NCBI RefSeq assembly: GCF_000526415.1
Contig: NZ_JAGA01000002.1
Coordinates: 578,001-642,000 of the forward strand
DNA from: Kallotenue papyrolyticum
Lineage (GTDB): Bacteria; Chloroflexota; Chloroflexia; Chloroflexales; Kallotenuaceae
Length of the DNA stretch: 64,000 bases
Direction: 5' to 3'
Shown here one piece after another: positions 35,295 to 43,897 of the stretch (its first letter is position 1; each line of letters starts with the position of its first letter). Both the position numbers and the translations under genes were made by a program. The notes under the pieces are model-generated. The model was given only the letters and a program-made list of their open reading frames with translations, searched no databases and was not told the DNA's origin.

Positions 35295-35804
35295 TTATGC
35301 AGCCGACCGCACGCCTTCGTAGGCAGCGACCAGATGGGGAGCGCCGAAATCGAGGCGTCGATCGTCGAGCAGCGCCAGAGGTACACCATGGGCGGCGAGG
35401 CGCGCCTGGAATGTCGGCCAGTCCAGCGCTGCTGCGCCGGCGTCGGCCAGGGGTGCTTCCTCGCGCAGCAGCCCGGCGGCGAAGTAGCGGTAGGCATAGA
35501 GCGCCGTATGATCGTTGATGACGGTGTACACCAGCGGCTGCTCCAGCAGGCCGGCCAGGGCTTCGGCCAGCTCCCATTCGGCGGCGGGCGCTAACGAGGA
35601 GAAACAGGCGGTCCATTCCTGCCGTGGCCGGGAGAGGACAAACACGATGACGCCAGGTTGGCCGACCAGCAGCGGGGTCCAATCCTCGCGCACTTCGCGG
35701 ATGCCCAGGCAGCGCCAACCCTGAGCGCCCAACAGGCCGTCGAGCGCGTCCAGAATGGCCGCCGGCGTGTCGCGAATGATCAACAGATGCTCATCCCGTA
35801 GCAT
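35295..35804 (-). CDS. Hypothetical protein (169 aa)
   Basis: Soluble, mixed alpha/beta, not recognised. It contains GVIVFVLSRPRQEWTACFSSL, VYTVINDHTALYAYRYFAAG and LALLDDRRLDFGAPHLVAAY. Only a weak G-rich ribosome site precedes the ATG. It lies 51 bases after recX and may share its transcript. Confidence 0.6.
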   Translation of the reverse strand: MLRDEHLLIIRDTPAAILDALDGLLGAQGWRCLGIREVREDWTPLLVGQPGVIVFVLSRPRQEWTACFSSLAPAAEWELAEALAGLLEQPLVYTVINDHTALYAYRYFAAGLLREEAPLADAGAAALDWPTFQARLAAHGVPLALLDDRRLDFGAPHLVAAYEGVRSAA

Positions 35805-35855
35805 AGCCCACCCCCTGGCCGACAGGCCGTGCTGGCGTGGCGTTGGGAGCAGCGC

Positions 35856-36509
35856 CTACTGCGCCTCGCGCAGCTCGCGCCAGAGCTCGGCAAGGATCGG
35901 CTTGATCGTTTCGAAGGTGAAGCCGCGGCGCAGAAGGTAGCTGCCGAGCTTGCGCTGGAAGCTCGGCCAGTCCGCCTCCCCGGCATAGCGCCGGAGCACG
36001 GTGCGGGCAACGTGGGTGCAGGCTTGGCGCTCGGTCTCGGCGTCGATCTGTTCGCTGAGCGCCTGTTCGACGATCTGCGGCGCGAGGCCGTGGGCGCGCA
36101 GCTCCTGGCGCAGCGCCAGCGCACCCCGCGGCCGCAGGTGCTGACGCGTCGCGATCCACTGCCGCGCAAACTGCGCGTCGTCGATCAGCTCCAGTTCGCG
36201 CAGCCGGCGCACCACTGCGTCGATCGGCCCCTCAGCAAAGCCTTTTCTGCGTAAGCGCTCGCGCAGCTCGCGTTCGGTGCGGGCGCGCTGACTCAGCAGT
36301 GCCAGCGCGGCATTCCAGGCGCGCGCGCGTTGCTCAGCCGCCTCCAGGCGCTCCCAGTCGGCCTGCGAGAGCTGCTGCCCCTTGTGGAGGCGCAGATCCT
36401 GGACGACAGTCAGGCTGACACCGATCGCGAAGGCGCCATCGATGAAGATGTTGACGCGCTGTTGATCGCCCTGTTGCAGCACCAGATCGGTGATCGTTCC
36501 GGCAGGCAT
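35856..36509 (-). CDS. recX: Regulatory protein RecX
   Basis: Binds RecA filaments and modulates them. N-terminal extension with VNIFIDGAFAIGVSL, then three helical RecX repeats: LALLSQRARTERELRERLRR, IDDAQFARQWIATRQHLRPR and WPSFQRKLGSYLLRRGFTFE. 217 residues. It lies 84 bases downstream of recA in the classic recA-recX order, with a terminator-like stem between them, so recX may depend on read-through or have its own start. Confidence 0.9.
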   Translation of the reverse strand: MPAGTITDLVLQQGDQQRVNIFIDGAFAIGVSLTVVQDLRLHKGQQLSQADWERLEAAEQRARAWNAALALLSQRARTERELRERLRRKGFAEGPIDAVVRRLRELELIDDAQFARQWIATRQHLRPRGALALRQELRAHGLAPQIVEQALSEQIDAETERQACTHVARTVLRRYAGEADWPSFQRKLGSYLLRRGFTFETIKPILAELWRELREAQ

Positions 36510-36528
36510 GGCTCAACCCGAACAAGCA

Positions 36529-36570
36529 AGGGGCGTGCCGGCCCGCCGCTCGCGCCGACCCGCGCCCCCT
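36529..36570 (-). terminator. Stem downstream of recA
   Basis: AGGGGCG (36529-36535) pairs with CGCCCCCT (36563-36570). On the minus strand the stem is followed by TTGCTTGTT. The loop is long (about 27 bases), so efficiency may be partial, allowing some recX expression. Confidence 0.5.
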
Positions 36571-36593
36571 GCTCCATAACCACCAACGCCGCC

Positions 36594-37658
36594 CTATACT
36601 TCCTCGAAGACGTCGCCCTCGTCGTCCTCCTCGGCGACGGCTACCGCCGCGGGCGCCGCGGGCGTGTTCATGGTCTGTGCCCGGATCAAGGCGATGATCT
36701 CTTCGGTGAGTTGTGGATTGGCTTTGAGGAAGGCTTTGGCGTTTTCGCGGCCCTGCCCGATCTTTTCATCGCCCAGGTAGAAGAAGGCGCCACTCTTGCG
36801 AATGATGTCCAGATTGGTCGCGACATCCAGGACATTGCCCTCGCGCGAAATGCCTTCGTTCATCATGATATCGAACTCGGCCACGCGGAACGGCGGCGCG
36901 ACTTTGTTCTTGACCACCTTGACCTTGACGCGCGAGCCGATCACATCGGTGCCGCTCTTGATCGAATCAGTGCGGCGGATGTCGAGGCGCACCGAGGCGT
37001 AGAACTTGAGCGCCTGGCCGCCGGTGGTCGTTTCCGGGTTGCCGAACATGACGCCGATCTTCATGCGCAACTGGTTGAGGAAGATCAAGGCCGTGCGCGA
37101 TTTGGAGACGGCGCCACTCAGTTTGCGCAGTGCCTGCGACATCAGGCGCGCCTGCAGGCCGGGCAGCGCGTCGCCCATGTCGCCCTCGATTTCGGCGCGC
37201 GGTACCAGGGCGGCAACCGAGTCAACGACGATCACGTCCACCGCGCCGGAGCGCACCAGCGTTTCGCAGATTTCCAGCGCCTGCTCGCCCGTGTCCGGCT
37301 GTGAGACCAGCAATTCCTCGATGTTGACGCCACAGCCCGCGGCATAGACCGGATCGAACGCGTGCTCGGCGTCGATAAAGGCCGCTGTGCCACCCATCTT
37401 CTGCGCTTCGGCGATGATGTGCTGCGCCAGCGTCGTCTTGCCCGAGCTTTCGGGGCCGTAGATCTCGGTGATGCGCCCACGCGGGATGCCACCAATGCCG
37501 AGCGCCAGGTCCAGCGAGATCGCGCCGGTTGGGATCGCCTCGATCGCCAGCCGCGAGTTCGCCTCGCCCATGCGCATGATCGACCCTTTGCCGAACCGCC
37601 GATCGATCTGGCTCATCGCCGCCGCCAGCGCTTTTTCTTTCTCTGGACTGATGGGCAT
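36594..37658 (-). CDS. recA: Recombinase RecA
   Basis: Strand-exchange ATPase and SOS coprotease. Walker A GPESSGKT (68-75), [12 protein letters not shown] near the N-terminus, the [19 protein letters not shown] loop-1 region and the loop-2 region [20 protein letters not shown]; acidic C-terminal tail. 354 residues. The ATG at 37658 has AAGGAG 8-9 bases upstream; the upstream in-frame start is rejected. The promoter at 37751-37779 includes a degenerate SOS box in the spacer. Confidence 0.97.
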   Translation of the reverse strand: MPISPEKEKALAAAMSQIDRRFGKGSIMRMGEANSRLAIEAIPTGAISLDLALGIGGIPRGRITEIYGPESSGKTTLAQHIIAEAQKMGGTAAFIDAEHAFDPVYAAGCGVNIEELLVSQPDTGEQALEICETLVRSGAVDVIVVDSVAALVPRAEIEGDMGDALPGLQARLMSQALRKLSGAVSKSRTALIFLNQLRMKIGVMFGNPETTTGGQALKFYASVRLDIRRTDSIKSGTDVIGSRVKVKVVKNKVAPPFRVAEFDIMMNEGISREGNVLDVATNLDIIRKSGAFFYLGDEKIGQGRENAKAFLKANPQLTEEIIALIRAQTMNTPAAPAAVAVAEEDDEGDVFEEV

Positions 37659-37750
37659 GTGTTGCTCTCCTTCGCGGTACGTACTCGGAATTCGTGTTGC
37701 CGTCTCGTGCTTCGGGCTCAGGCGCATACAGCCTGTCGCATTGTGCTCCC

Positions 37751-37779
37751 AGTATAGCACGCCTGTTCGATGTGCGCAA
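37751..37779 (-). promoter_or_regulatory. recA promoter with degenerate SOS box
   Basis: Minus strand TTGCGC (37779-37774), a 17-base spacer and TATACT (37756-37751), extended by TGC. CGAACAGGCGTGCT (37769-37756) matches CGAAC-N4-GTTCG perfectly in the left half and at 3 of 5 positions in the right half; it lies in the same promoter position as the box at 4121. Confidence 0.65.
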
Positions 37780-37865
37780 GGCCTATTTTTTGATCAGGAC
37801 CATTGGCCTGTTCCTGCGGCACAGAGGCGCCTATGTTAGGCAAGGACTGTCGGTGTTGAGAGCTA

Positions 37866-37874
37866 TGCTACAAT
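37866..37874 (+). promoter_or_regulatory. Extended -10 promoter of the TPR-like membrane protein
   Basis: TGCTACAAT, 45 bases before the ATG at 37920; divergent from the recA promoter. Confidence 0.5.
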
Positions 37875-37919
37875 GCGGCGCGAGACCCTAGCGTTCAGAA
37901 CGGAGGCAAGGAGCCGCGT

Positions 37920-39206
37920 ATGGCCGATCCCCAAAACATTCTGCAACTGGGCATCGAGGCAGCGCGTGCCGGTGACAAGGCCGAAGCACGAGAGCTATTT
38001 CGTCTGGTGACGCGCGAAGATCCGAACAATCCGCAGGGCTGGCTCTGGCTGGCCGGGGTGGCTGAGGATCGCGATGAGAAACGAGCGGCGCTCGAACGGG
38101 TACTCCAACTCGATCCCGACAATGCGCTGGCACGCAAAGGGCTGGCTGCGCTCGGCAGTGCGCATAGTGCGGCCGGCACGGCTCCTACGGCGGCGGCCGC
38201 TGTCAGCGGGGCAACCTCCTCTGCGCCTGAACGCACGCCGCCTCCCGAGCCGGCGCGCCATGCCCGCACCTATGAAGCGCCGACAACGGTCGGTGCCGAT
38301 GTGCCGCCGCCGCTGGATGAGGAAGAGCTGGCCGCCTATGGTACGCCCGCGGCGAGCCCGGCTGCGGAGAGGCCTACGACGTTGTACATCGAGGAAGAAG
38401 AGCCACGCCGCCGCACTCCCCTCGCCATCCTCGTGCCGCTGATCGCTGTGCTGCTGTTGGTGGGGGTGCTCCTGTTCTATATGCTGCGGCCGGCCCGTCC
38501 GCCGCTGGCCGGGCTGCCAGATAATGCAGTGCCTACCGCCACGACAGCTGTCGCTTCGCCTGAAGGCGCTGCCGGTCTGCTTTCGCCCGCACCGGAGGTG
38601 TCGCCCGCACCGGAGACATCACCCGCGCCGGAGGCATCACCAGTGGCGGAGGCATCACCGGTGGCGGAGGTGTCACCCGCACCGGAGGCATCACCCGCGC
38701 CGGAGGCGTCGCCGGTAGCGGAGGTGTCGCCCGCGCCGGAGGCGTCGCCCGCGGCGCCGCCGGTTGATGTCGCTGCGGCCAATCCGGCGGTGGTGCCCAA
38801 CGGGCAGGTGATTCGCGCCGGCAACTTCGAGTTTACCTACAACGGCATCATGAATACGACGGGCGGTAGCTATGGCGGCGCGCCGCCGGCCCGCGGCCAG
38901 TATCTGATCGTTCTGTTGCTGGTGCGCAACGTCGGCGATGCGCCAGCGCAGATTCCGGATGGTTTCTTTGTGGTCAAAGATGCGCAGGGGCGCGTCTCCG
39001 ACTTCAACCGCGCCGCTTCGATCGAGTACATCAACCGCTTCGGCGGGACCGGTCCCCGCGGCGCCGGTGACTATGCCGCCGATGCTCAGCTCGTGCCGGG
39101 CGCGCCGCTTGGCAGCATGCCCCTGTTGTTTGACATCGCGCCCGATGCGAGCAACGTTGTGCTCTTCAGCCGCGAGAATCCCAACCAGGGCTTCCTGATC
39201 CGCTAG
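37920..39206 (+). CDS. TPR-like, membrane-anchored protein with SPAPE repeats and a DUF4352-like domain
   Basis: Residues 1-80 form TPR-like helices (AARAGDKAEARELFRLVTRE, NPQGWLWLAG, RVLQLDPDNALARKGLAAL). A linker follows, then one membrane helix (about 165-190), ten degenerate six-residue repeats of SP(A/V)(P/A)E(A/V/T) (about 222-280), and a C-terminal beta domain with FTYNGIMNTTGG, YLIVLLLVRNVGDAP and LLFDIAPDASNVVL, typical of the DUF4352 immunoglobulin-like group. The TPR part would be inside and the beta domain outside. The role is unknown. The ATG has GGAGG and AAGGAG sites upstream. Confidence 0.75.
   Translation: MADPQNILQLGIEAARAGDKAEARELFRLVTREDPNNPQGWLWLAGVAEDRDEKRAALERVLQLDPDNALARKGLAALGSAHSAAGTAPTAAAAVSGATSSAPERTPPPEPARHARTYEAPTTVGADVPPPLDEEELAAYGTPAASPAAERPTTLYIEEEEPRRRTPLAILVPLIAVLLLVGVLLFYMLRPARPPLAGLPDNAVPTATTAVASPEGAAGLLSPAPEVSPAPETSPAPEASPVAEASPVAEVSPAPEASPAPEASPVAEVSPAPEASPAAPPVDVAAANPAVVPNGQVIRAGNFEFTYNGIMNTTGGSYGGAPPARGQYLIVLLLVRNVGDAPAQIPDGFFVVKDAQGRVSDFNRAASIEYINRFGGTGPRGAGDYAADAQLVPGAPLGSMPLLFDIAPDASNVVLFSRENPNQGFLIR
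38583..38756. repeat. Degenerate 18-bp coding repeats
   Basis: About ten tandem 18-base units encoding SPAPE(V/T/A) or SPVAE(A/V). They are in frame inside the linker of the preceding protein. Confidence 0.85.
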
Positions 39207-39216
39207 GTCCACCTTC

Positions 39217-39252
39217 CAACACGGCGCTGTGAACGCTCACAGCGCCGTGTTG
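39217..39252. terminator. Perfect 16-bp hairpin overlapping the aroQ stop
   Basis: CAACACGGCGCTGTGA (39217-39232) pairs fully with 39237-39252 around a 4-base loop. The right arm contains the aroQ stop codon and last codons, so the element serves as terminator for the plus-strand gene and overlaps the end of aroQ. Confidence 0.8.
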
Positions 39253-39674
39253 CGGGTTGCCAGCCATTCCAGCGCCAGCAGATAGCCGCGCCAGCCCAGG
39301 CCGCTGATCTGTCCGACGGCGATCGGCGCAATCACCGAGTGGTGGCGAAAGGGCTCACGCGCGTACACGTTCGATAGGTGGACCTCGATCACCGGTTTAC
39401 CGGTGCCGGCCAGGGCGTCGCGCAAGGCGTAGCTGTAGTGCGTCAGCGCGCCGGGGTTGATGATGATGCCGGCGCACTGAGGTGCGTGGTGTTGAATGGC
39501 ATCGATCAAGGCGCCCTCGTGGTTGGACTGGAAGGTCTCAAGCTCGACGCCCAGCTCTGCGGCGCGCGCGCGCAGCGCCGTGTTGATCTCCTCCAACGTC
39601 TGCCGTCCGTAGATCTGCGGCTCACGCGTCCCCAGCATGTTTAGGTTGGGCCCGTGTACAATAAGAATGCGCAT
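39237..39674 (-). CDS. aroQ: Type II 3-dehydroquinate dehydratase
   Basis: Third step of the shikimate pathway: 3-dehydroquinate to 3-dehydroshikimate. Motifs [19 protein letters not shown], a YGRQTLEEI loop with the catalytic Tyr, [16 protein letters not shown] and PVIEVHLSN. 145 residues, typical of the dodecameric type II enzyme. The ATG at 39674 has a strong GGGGGAGGT 4 bases upstream; longer in-frame starts lack this. It stands alone here, away from trpC and trpF at 58-62 kb. Confidence 0.95.
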   Translation of the reverse strand: MRILIVHGPNLNMLGTREPQIYGRQTLEEINTALRARAAELGVELETFQSNHEGALIDAIQHHAPQCAGIIINPGALTHYSYALRDALAGTGKPVIEVHLSNVYAREPFRHHSVIAPIAVGQISGLGWRGYLLALEWLATRNTAL

Positions 39675-39861
39675 CGCTACCTCCCCCTGGTGCGTTCTTT
39701 GGAGTGGACCTGACGGATCACACCCGCGCGGTCCGCGAGCGAGAAACTGGTATGCCGGCCAGATCCGCCGAGCGCGATGCTTGCCACGTCGGTCATCGAT
39801 GCACGAGTGCGGTGGCCGGGTGGCACGCATTATAGCTACGATATACCAGGAAGGAGTTGCG

Positions 39862-41457
39862 ATGCAACGCGCCATGCGCCTCGTGTTGCTGCTTATGGGT
39901 CTTGGGAGTCCCGGCCTGCTGTTGACAGCCTGTGGTTTTGCCCCCGAGCCGCGGATAGTGTTGGCACCGCTCGGAACCTATGCTACGGGCGTATATGGGC
40001 GCAGCGCCGCTGAGATCCCGGCCTATGATCCTGCTAGCCGGCGCTTGTTCATTGTAAATGCCGACGCAGCGACCGTGGATGTGGTCGATATTGCCGATCC
40101 AGCACAGCCGACTTTGTTGCACACCATCGATGTTACACCCTACGGGGCGGTTGCGAACAGCGTTGCGGTTCATAATGGCCTGGTAGCTGTAGCAGTTGAG
40201 GCAAGCAATAAAACCGATCCCGGCACGGTGGTTTTGTTCGATCGTGATGGGCGTTTGCTGGCTCAGGTAAGGGTTGGTGCGCTGCCCGATATGCTTACTT
40301 TTACGCCGGATGGCCGGCGCATTGTGGTGGCGAATGAGGGTGAGCCTGAAAGCGACTATGACACCGATCCAGAGGGTTCGATCAGTATCATCGATCTCCA
40401 ACCTGATCCACGCGCGCCAGGACCTGCGGCAGTGCGAACGATCGGCTTCGCCGAGTTTAATGCCGGCGCTTCCCGACACGCCGAACTGGATCCGCAGATC
40501 CGCATCTACGGACCGGGCGCTAGCGTCGCGCAGGATCTGGAGCCGGAATACATCGCCGTGGCGCCCGACTCGCGCACGGCCTATGTTACCTTGCAGGAAA
40601 ACAATGCCTTAGGGATCATCGATCTGGAGCAAGGCCGCGTGACACGCTTAGTTGCGTTCGGCACGAAGGACCATTCTTTGCCGGGGATGGGGCTGGACGC
40701 CAGCGATCAGGATGGAGCCATCAATATCACCTCCTGGCCTGTGCGGGGGATGTACCAGCCGGATGGGATTGCTGCGTTCTCGATCGGTGGTCAAACCTTT
40801 CTGGCTACGGCCAATGAAGGTGATATTCGCGAGTATGAGGCCTTCGATGAGGAACATCGACTGGATGAGCCGATCTTTCGTCTCGATCCGGGTCGCTTTC
40901 CAAACGCGGCTGAGCTGAAACAGGATGAACGGCTTGGGCGCCTATATGCTTCAACGGCTAGTGGTGATGTCGATCGTGACGGAGATTTTGATGAGCTGCA
41001 TGTGTTTGGTGCGCGCTCCTTCGCAATTTGGGACGCGCAGGGTAAGCTTGTTTATGACAGTGGGGAGGATTTCGAGCGCATCATTGCCAACCAGTTTCCA
41101 GACCATTTCAACGCGAGTATGGAACGCGCTGTATTCGATGAGCGTAGCGACGATCGCGGACCGGAGCCAGAAGCGATCGCGGTGGGGGTGGTGAGGAACA
41201 AGACGTTGGCCTTTATCGGGCTGGAAACGATGGGGGGCGTGATGGTATATGATATCAGCAATCCGCGTCAGCCGGACTTTGTCCAGTATATCAATCCCCG
41301 GCGCTTCACCGCCGATCAAGACCCGACGGCGAGCGGTGATGCCGGACCAGAAGGCATGCTCTTTATTCCGGCACATCAGAGCCCTATCCGTCTGCCGTTG
41401 CTGGTGGTGGCCAACGAGATGAGCGGCTCAACCACGGTGTATCAGCTTCGTCCCTAA
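39862..41457 (+). CDS. Choice-of-anchor I family lipoprotein (beta-propeller)
   Basis: Lipobox LLTAC, then a 500-residue beta-propeller with [61 protein letters not shown] and a C-terminal [11 protein letters not shown]. This is the pattern of the choice-of-anchor I group, related to alkaline phosphatase-like and YncE-like propellers; activity is unproven. Codon use is visibly more AT-rich than in the neighbours (many GTT, GCA and ATT codons), which may mean transfer. The ATG at 39862 has AAGGAG 6 bases upstream. It is followed by a PhoX gene, so a phosphate-related role is possible. Confidence 0.82.
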   Translation: MQRAMRLVLLLMGLGSPGLLLTACGFAPEPRIVLAPLGTYATGVYGRSAAEIPAYDPASRRLFIVNADAATVDVVDIADPAQPTLLHTIDVTPYGAVANSVAVHNGLVAVAVEASNKTDPGTVVLFDRDGRLLAQVRVGALPDMLTFTPDGRRIVVANEGEPESDYDTDPEGSISIIDLQPDPRAPGPAAVRTIGFAEFNAGASRHAELDPQIRIYGPGASVAQDLEPEYIAVAPDSRTAYVTLQENNALGIIDLEQGRVTRLVAFGTKDHSLPGMGLDASDQDGAINITSWPVRGMYQPDGIAAFSIGGQTFLATANEGDIREYEAFDEEHRLDEPIFRLDPGRFPNAAELKQDERLGRLYASTASGDVDRDGDFDELHVFGARSFAIWDAQGKLVYDSGEDFERIIANQFPDHFNASMERAVFDERSDDRGPEPEAIAVGVVRNKTLAFIGLETMGGVMVYDISNPRQPDFVQYINPRRFTADQDPTASGDAGPEGMLFIPAHQSPIRLPLLVVANEMSGSTTVYQLRP

Positions 41458-41631
41458 CAGCTATAGGTTGTAGCTAAGGAAGAGAACGGCCTGACGCAAC
41501 GGCAGACGTACCACGCCTGGCTGATACGCGAGGATGAGTGCGGCGGTTGGGTTGATGTTGACCGCTGTCGGTGGTATATGACGCGGCAAAGGTGGCAGGC
41601 TTGTAGAACGGGCAGCCGTCCTCCACGCTCT

Positions 41632-41664
41632 GCTTAACCCCAGCTTAACCGCCGATTAACCCCC
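41632..41664 (+). promoter_or_regulatory. Pho-box-like array of three 11-bp direct repeats
   Basis: GCTTAACCCCA, GCTTAACCGCC and GATTAACCCCC follow one another exactly (starts 41632, 41643, 41654), with a weaker fourth (AATTTGCATAG). TTAAC cores at 11-base spacing are the layout of PhoP/PhoB-type Pho boxes, and the array sits 62 bases upstream of a PhoX gene. The rest of 41458-41726 shows nothing else convincing. Confidence 0.7.
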
Positions 41665-41726
41665 AATTTGCATAGGGCTGGCACACTGCAGGCAGCTCCT
41701 CCGGTTCAGACACGAAGGAAGGGAGT

Positions 41727-43454
41727 ATGACGCACCAACCGGATCGCCTCTGGCATCGTCTGCTGGAAGCCCGCCTGTCGCGGCGTGCCGCATTGAAGGG
41801 TAGCTTGGCAGCCGCTGGCGCGGCTATGTTGCCGCTCGATCTGCGCATGGCTGTGCCGCATCGCGCTGCGCCGGCCGCCGGGAGCGCCGTTCCCGCGGCG
41901 CTGACACGTCCGCCGTTTCGTCCGATTCGTCCTACAACTGCCGACGATGTGGTGTTGCCCCGCGGCTATCGTTACACCGTGGTGCGCATCTATGGCGATG
42001 AGATCGCGCCCGGGCAGCCCTTCGGCTACAACGCTGATTATATTGGCTATTTTCCTATCGATCTGCTGGAGGGTGGCCGCTCGTCGGTCGATGGCCTGCT
42101 CACAGTCAATCACGAATATACCAATCCGTTGCTGCAGTATGGCTATAGCGGTGGTCCCAAGAGTGCCCAGCAGATCCGCATCGAACGCGAAAGCGTCGGC
42201 CTGTCGGTGTTTCGGGTGCAGCGCCAGCGCAATGGACGCTGGGCCTTTGTCCAGGATGGCCATAACCGCCGCGTGACGGGCTACACCACCTGTCGTCTGA
42301 CCGGTCCTGTAGCCGGAACGTCCGCCGTCTTTGGGGCGACCGAGGTCACCGGCAGCGTCGGCAACTGTTCGGGCGGCATGACGCCCTGGGGAACGGTGCT
42401 CTCCTGCGAGGAGAACGTGGACGAATATGGTGCGCCGGTGACCACGTCGTTCGGCGGTGGGTGGGACAACTACACCAAGGAGCACCACGGCTGGGTCGTG
42501 GAGGTCGATCCCTTCAATCCTAATGATGTGCCACGCAAACATACCGCCATGGGCCGCTTCCGTCACGAAAACGTAGCGGTGATGGTCAGCCCCAGCGGGC
42601 GTGTGGTGTGCTACATGGGCGACGACAAAAACGACTCGTGCGTGTACAAGTTCGTCAGCGAGGGCGCCTACGATCCGCGTAATCGCGAGGCCAATCTGCG
42701 CCTGCTGGAACGCGGCAAGCTCTACGCCGCGGATTTCGCCAACGGCAAGTGGCTCCTGCTGGACTATGCCAGCCAGAAGGCGCTGCGCGAGGCAACCAAG
42801 AGCGATGGCACGCCGCTGTTTCGTGATCAGGCCGATGTGCTGGCCGATGCACGCGCCGCGGCGCTGGCGCTCAAAGCCACGCCGGTGGACCGCCCCGAGG
42901 ATATCGAGATCCACCCGCTTACCGGCCATGTCTATATCGCGCTGACCAACAACACGGCGCATGGCAACTTCCACGGCCAGATCGTCCGCCTGATCGAAAC
43001 CGATCATAACCCCGAAGCACTGACCTTTGACTGGGAGTTCTTCGCGGTCGGCGGGCCGCAGAGCGGCTTTTCGTCGCCCGACAACCTGATCTTCGATCCC
43101 TACGGCAACCTGTGGATGGTGACGGATATCTCCTCCAGCCGCGCGGGCAAGGGCATCTACCGCTTCCATGGCAATAACGCCATGTTCTTCTTCGCTACGG
43201 AAGGGCCCGACGCCGGCAAAGCCTATCAGTTCGCCTCGGGACCGGTGGAGTGTGAGATGACCGGTCCGATGTGGACGCCGGACGGCACCACACTCTTTCT
43301 CGCGATCCAGCATCCGGGCGAGGAGTCGCCAAGCCTGAACGAGTTGACCAGCCACTGGCCTAATCTCAATGGTGATCCGCTGCCACGGCCAGGCGTGATT
43401 GCGATTACCGGTTTTCCGGGCTGGCGTGGTCAGCGCTCCTTCCTGCCGTTCTGA
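41727..43454 (+). CDS. phoX: PhoX-type alkaline phosphatase, Tat-exported
   Basis: Releases phosphate from organic esters outside the cell. An N-terminal SRRAALKGSLAAAGAAM signal has the twin-arginine pattern, as expected for PhoX, which folds with Fe and Ca before export. Motifs of the PF05787 family: LLTVNHEY, GNCSGGMTPWGTVLSCEEN, YMGDDKNDSCVYKFVS, RPEDIEIHP, SPDNLIFDPYGNLWMVTD and EMTGPMWTPDGTTLFLAIQHPGE. 575 residues. The Pho-box-like array upstream supports induction by phosphate starvation. A small gene starts 10 bases downstream. Confidence 0.9.
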   Translation: MTHQPDRLWHRLLEARLSRRAALKGSLAAAGAAMLPLDLRMAVPHRAAPAAGSAVPAALTRPPFRPIRPTTADDVVLPRGYRYTVVRIYGDEIAPGQPFGYNADYIGYFPIDLLEGGRSSVDGLLTVNHEYTNPLLQYGYSGGPKSAQQIRIERESVGLSVFRVQRQRNGRWAFVQDGHNRRVTGYTTCRLTGPVAGTSAVFGATEVTGSVGNCSGGMTPWGTVLSCEENVDEYGAPVTTSFGGGWDNYTKEHHGWVVEVDPFNPNDVPRKHTAMGRFRHENVAVMVSPSGRVVCYMGDDKNDSCVYKFVSEGAYDPRNREANLRLLERGKLYAADFANGKWLLLDYASQKALREATKSDGTPLFRDQADVLADARAAALALKATPVDRPEDIEIHPLTGHVYIALTNNTAHGNFHGQIVRLIETDHNPEALTFDWEFFAVGGPQSGFSSPDNLIFDPYGNLWMVTDISSSRAGKGIYRFHGNNAMFFFATEGPDAGKAYQFASGPVECEMTGPMWTPDGTTLFLAIQHPGEESPSLNELTSHWPNLNGDPLPRPGVIAITGFPGWRGQRSFLPF

Positions 43455-43464
43455 GAGCGAGGCT

Positions 43465-43791
43465 ATGCATCTGCTCACAACCTCCAGCTCCTATGAACAG
43501 GCGCTAGACGGCTACCTGCACGCCCTGGTGCGCAGCCGCCCGTGGATCAAAAAGCGTGAAGAGGCGGCGCTGTTGGCGCTGGGTGAGTGGCTCTATCAGC
43601 ACGGCTTGAGCGCCCTAAGCGACGTCACACTGGCGACGGTGGAACGCTATGCGCGCGCCCAAGCGCTCTCGGATGCGGCCTGGGCCGAGCTGATCACCGC
43701 GCTGCACCACCTCTTCACCTGGGCGATCTACGACGGTGTGACGCAGACGAACCCCTTCGCCGCTCATCCGCTGGTTGCGCATCAGCCCTAA
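43465..43791 (+). CDS. Orphan core-binding (SAM-like) domain protein
   Basis: 108 residues reading like the N-terminal core-binding domain of tyrosine recombinases: YEQALDGYLHALVRSRPW, LGEWLYQHGLSALSDVTLATVERY, LITALHHLFTWAIYDGVTQTNPF. The catalytic R-H-R-Y domain is absent and the frame ends naturally, so this is either a free DNA-binding domain or a relic of an integrase. It begins 10 bases after phoX, and its ribosome site is weak. Confidence 0.6.
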   Translation: MHLLTTSSSYEQALDGYLHALVRSRPWIKKREEAALLALGEWLYQHGLSALSDVTLATVERYARAQALSDAAWAELITALHHLFTWAIYDGVTQTNPFAAHPLVAHQP

Positions 43792-43840
43792 GGTAGATGG
43801 CAGCGCCGATGGTCGGTCGGCCAACGGCGCTGCCACCGTG

Positions 43841-43868
43841 TTGACAGGCGTGCCGCGCGCGCTACAAT
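43841..43868 (+). promoter_or_regulatory. Promoter of lgt
   Basis: TTGACA (43841-43846), a 16-base spacer and TACAAT (43863-43868). Leader about 23 bases. Confidence 0.7.
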
Positions 43869-43897
43869 GCTGCCAAGCAGAGGAGCGCAGCATCGCC

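Noticed and set aside
41460-41630. A minus-strand reading with a plausible tail (INPTAALILAYQPGVVRLPL) in the gap before phoX
   Set aside because: No start codon with a ribosome site, no recognised family and only about 50 codons; probably chance.
41706-43478. A 590-codon open frame on the minus strand across phoX
   Set aside because: It is the complement of a clear PhoX gene with conserved motifs. Long antisense frames are common in GC-rich DNA, and this one has no recognisable domain or ribosome site.
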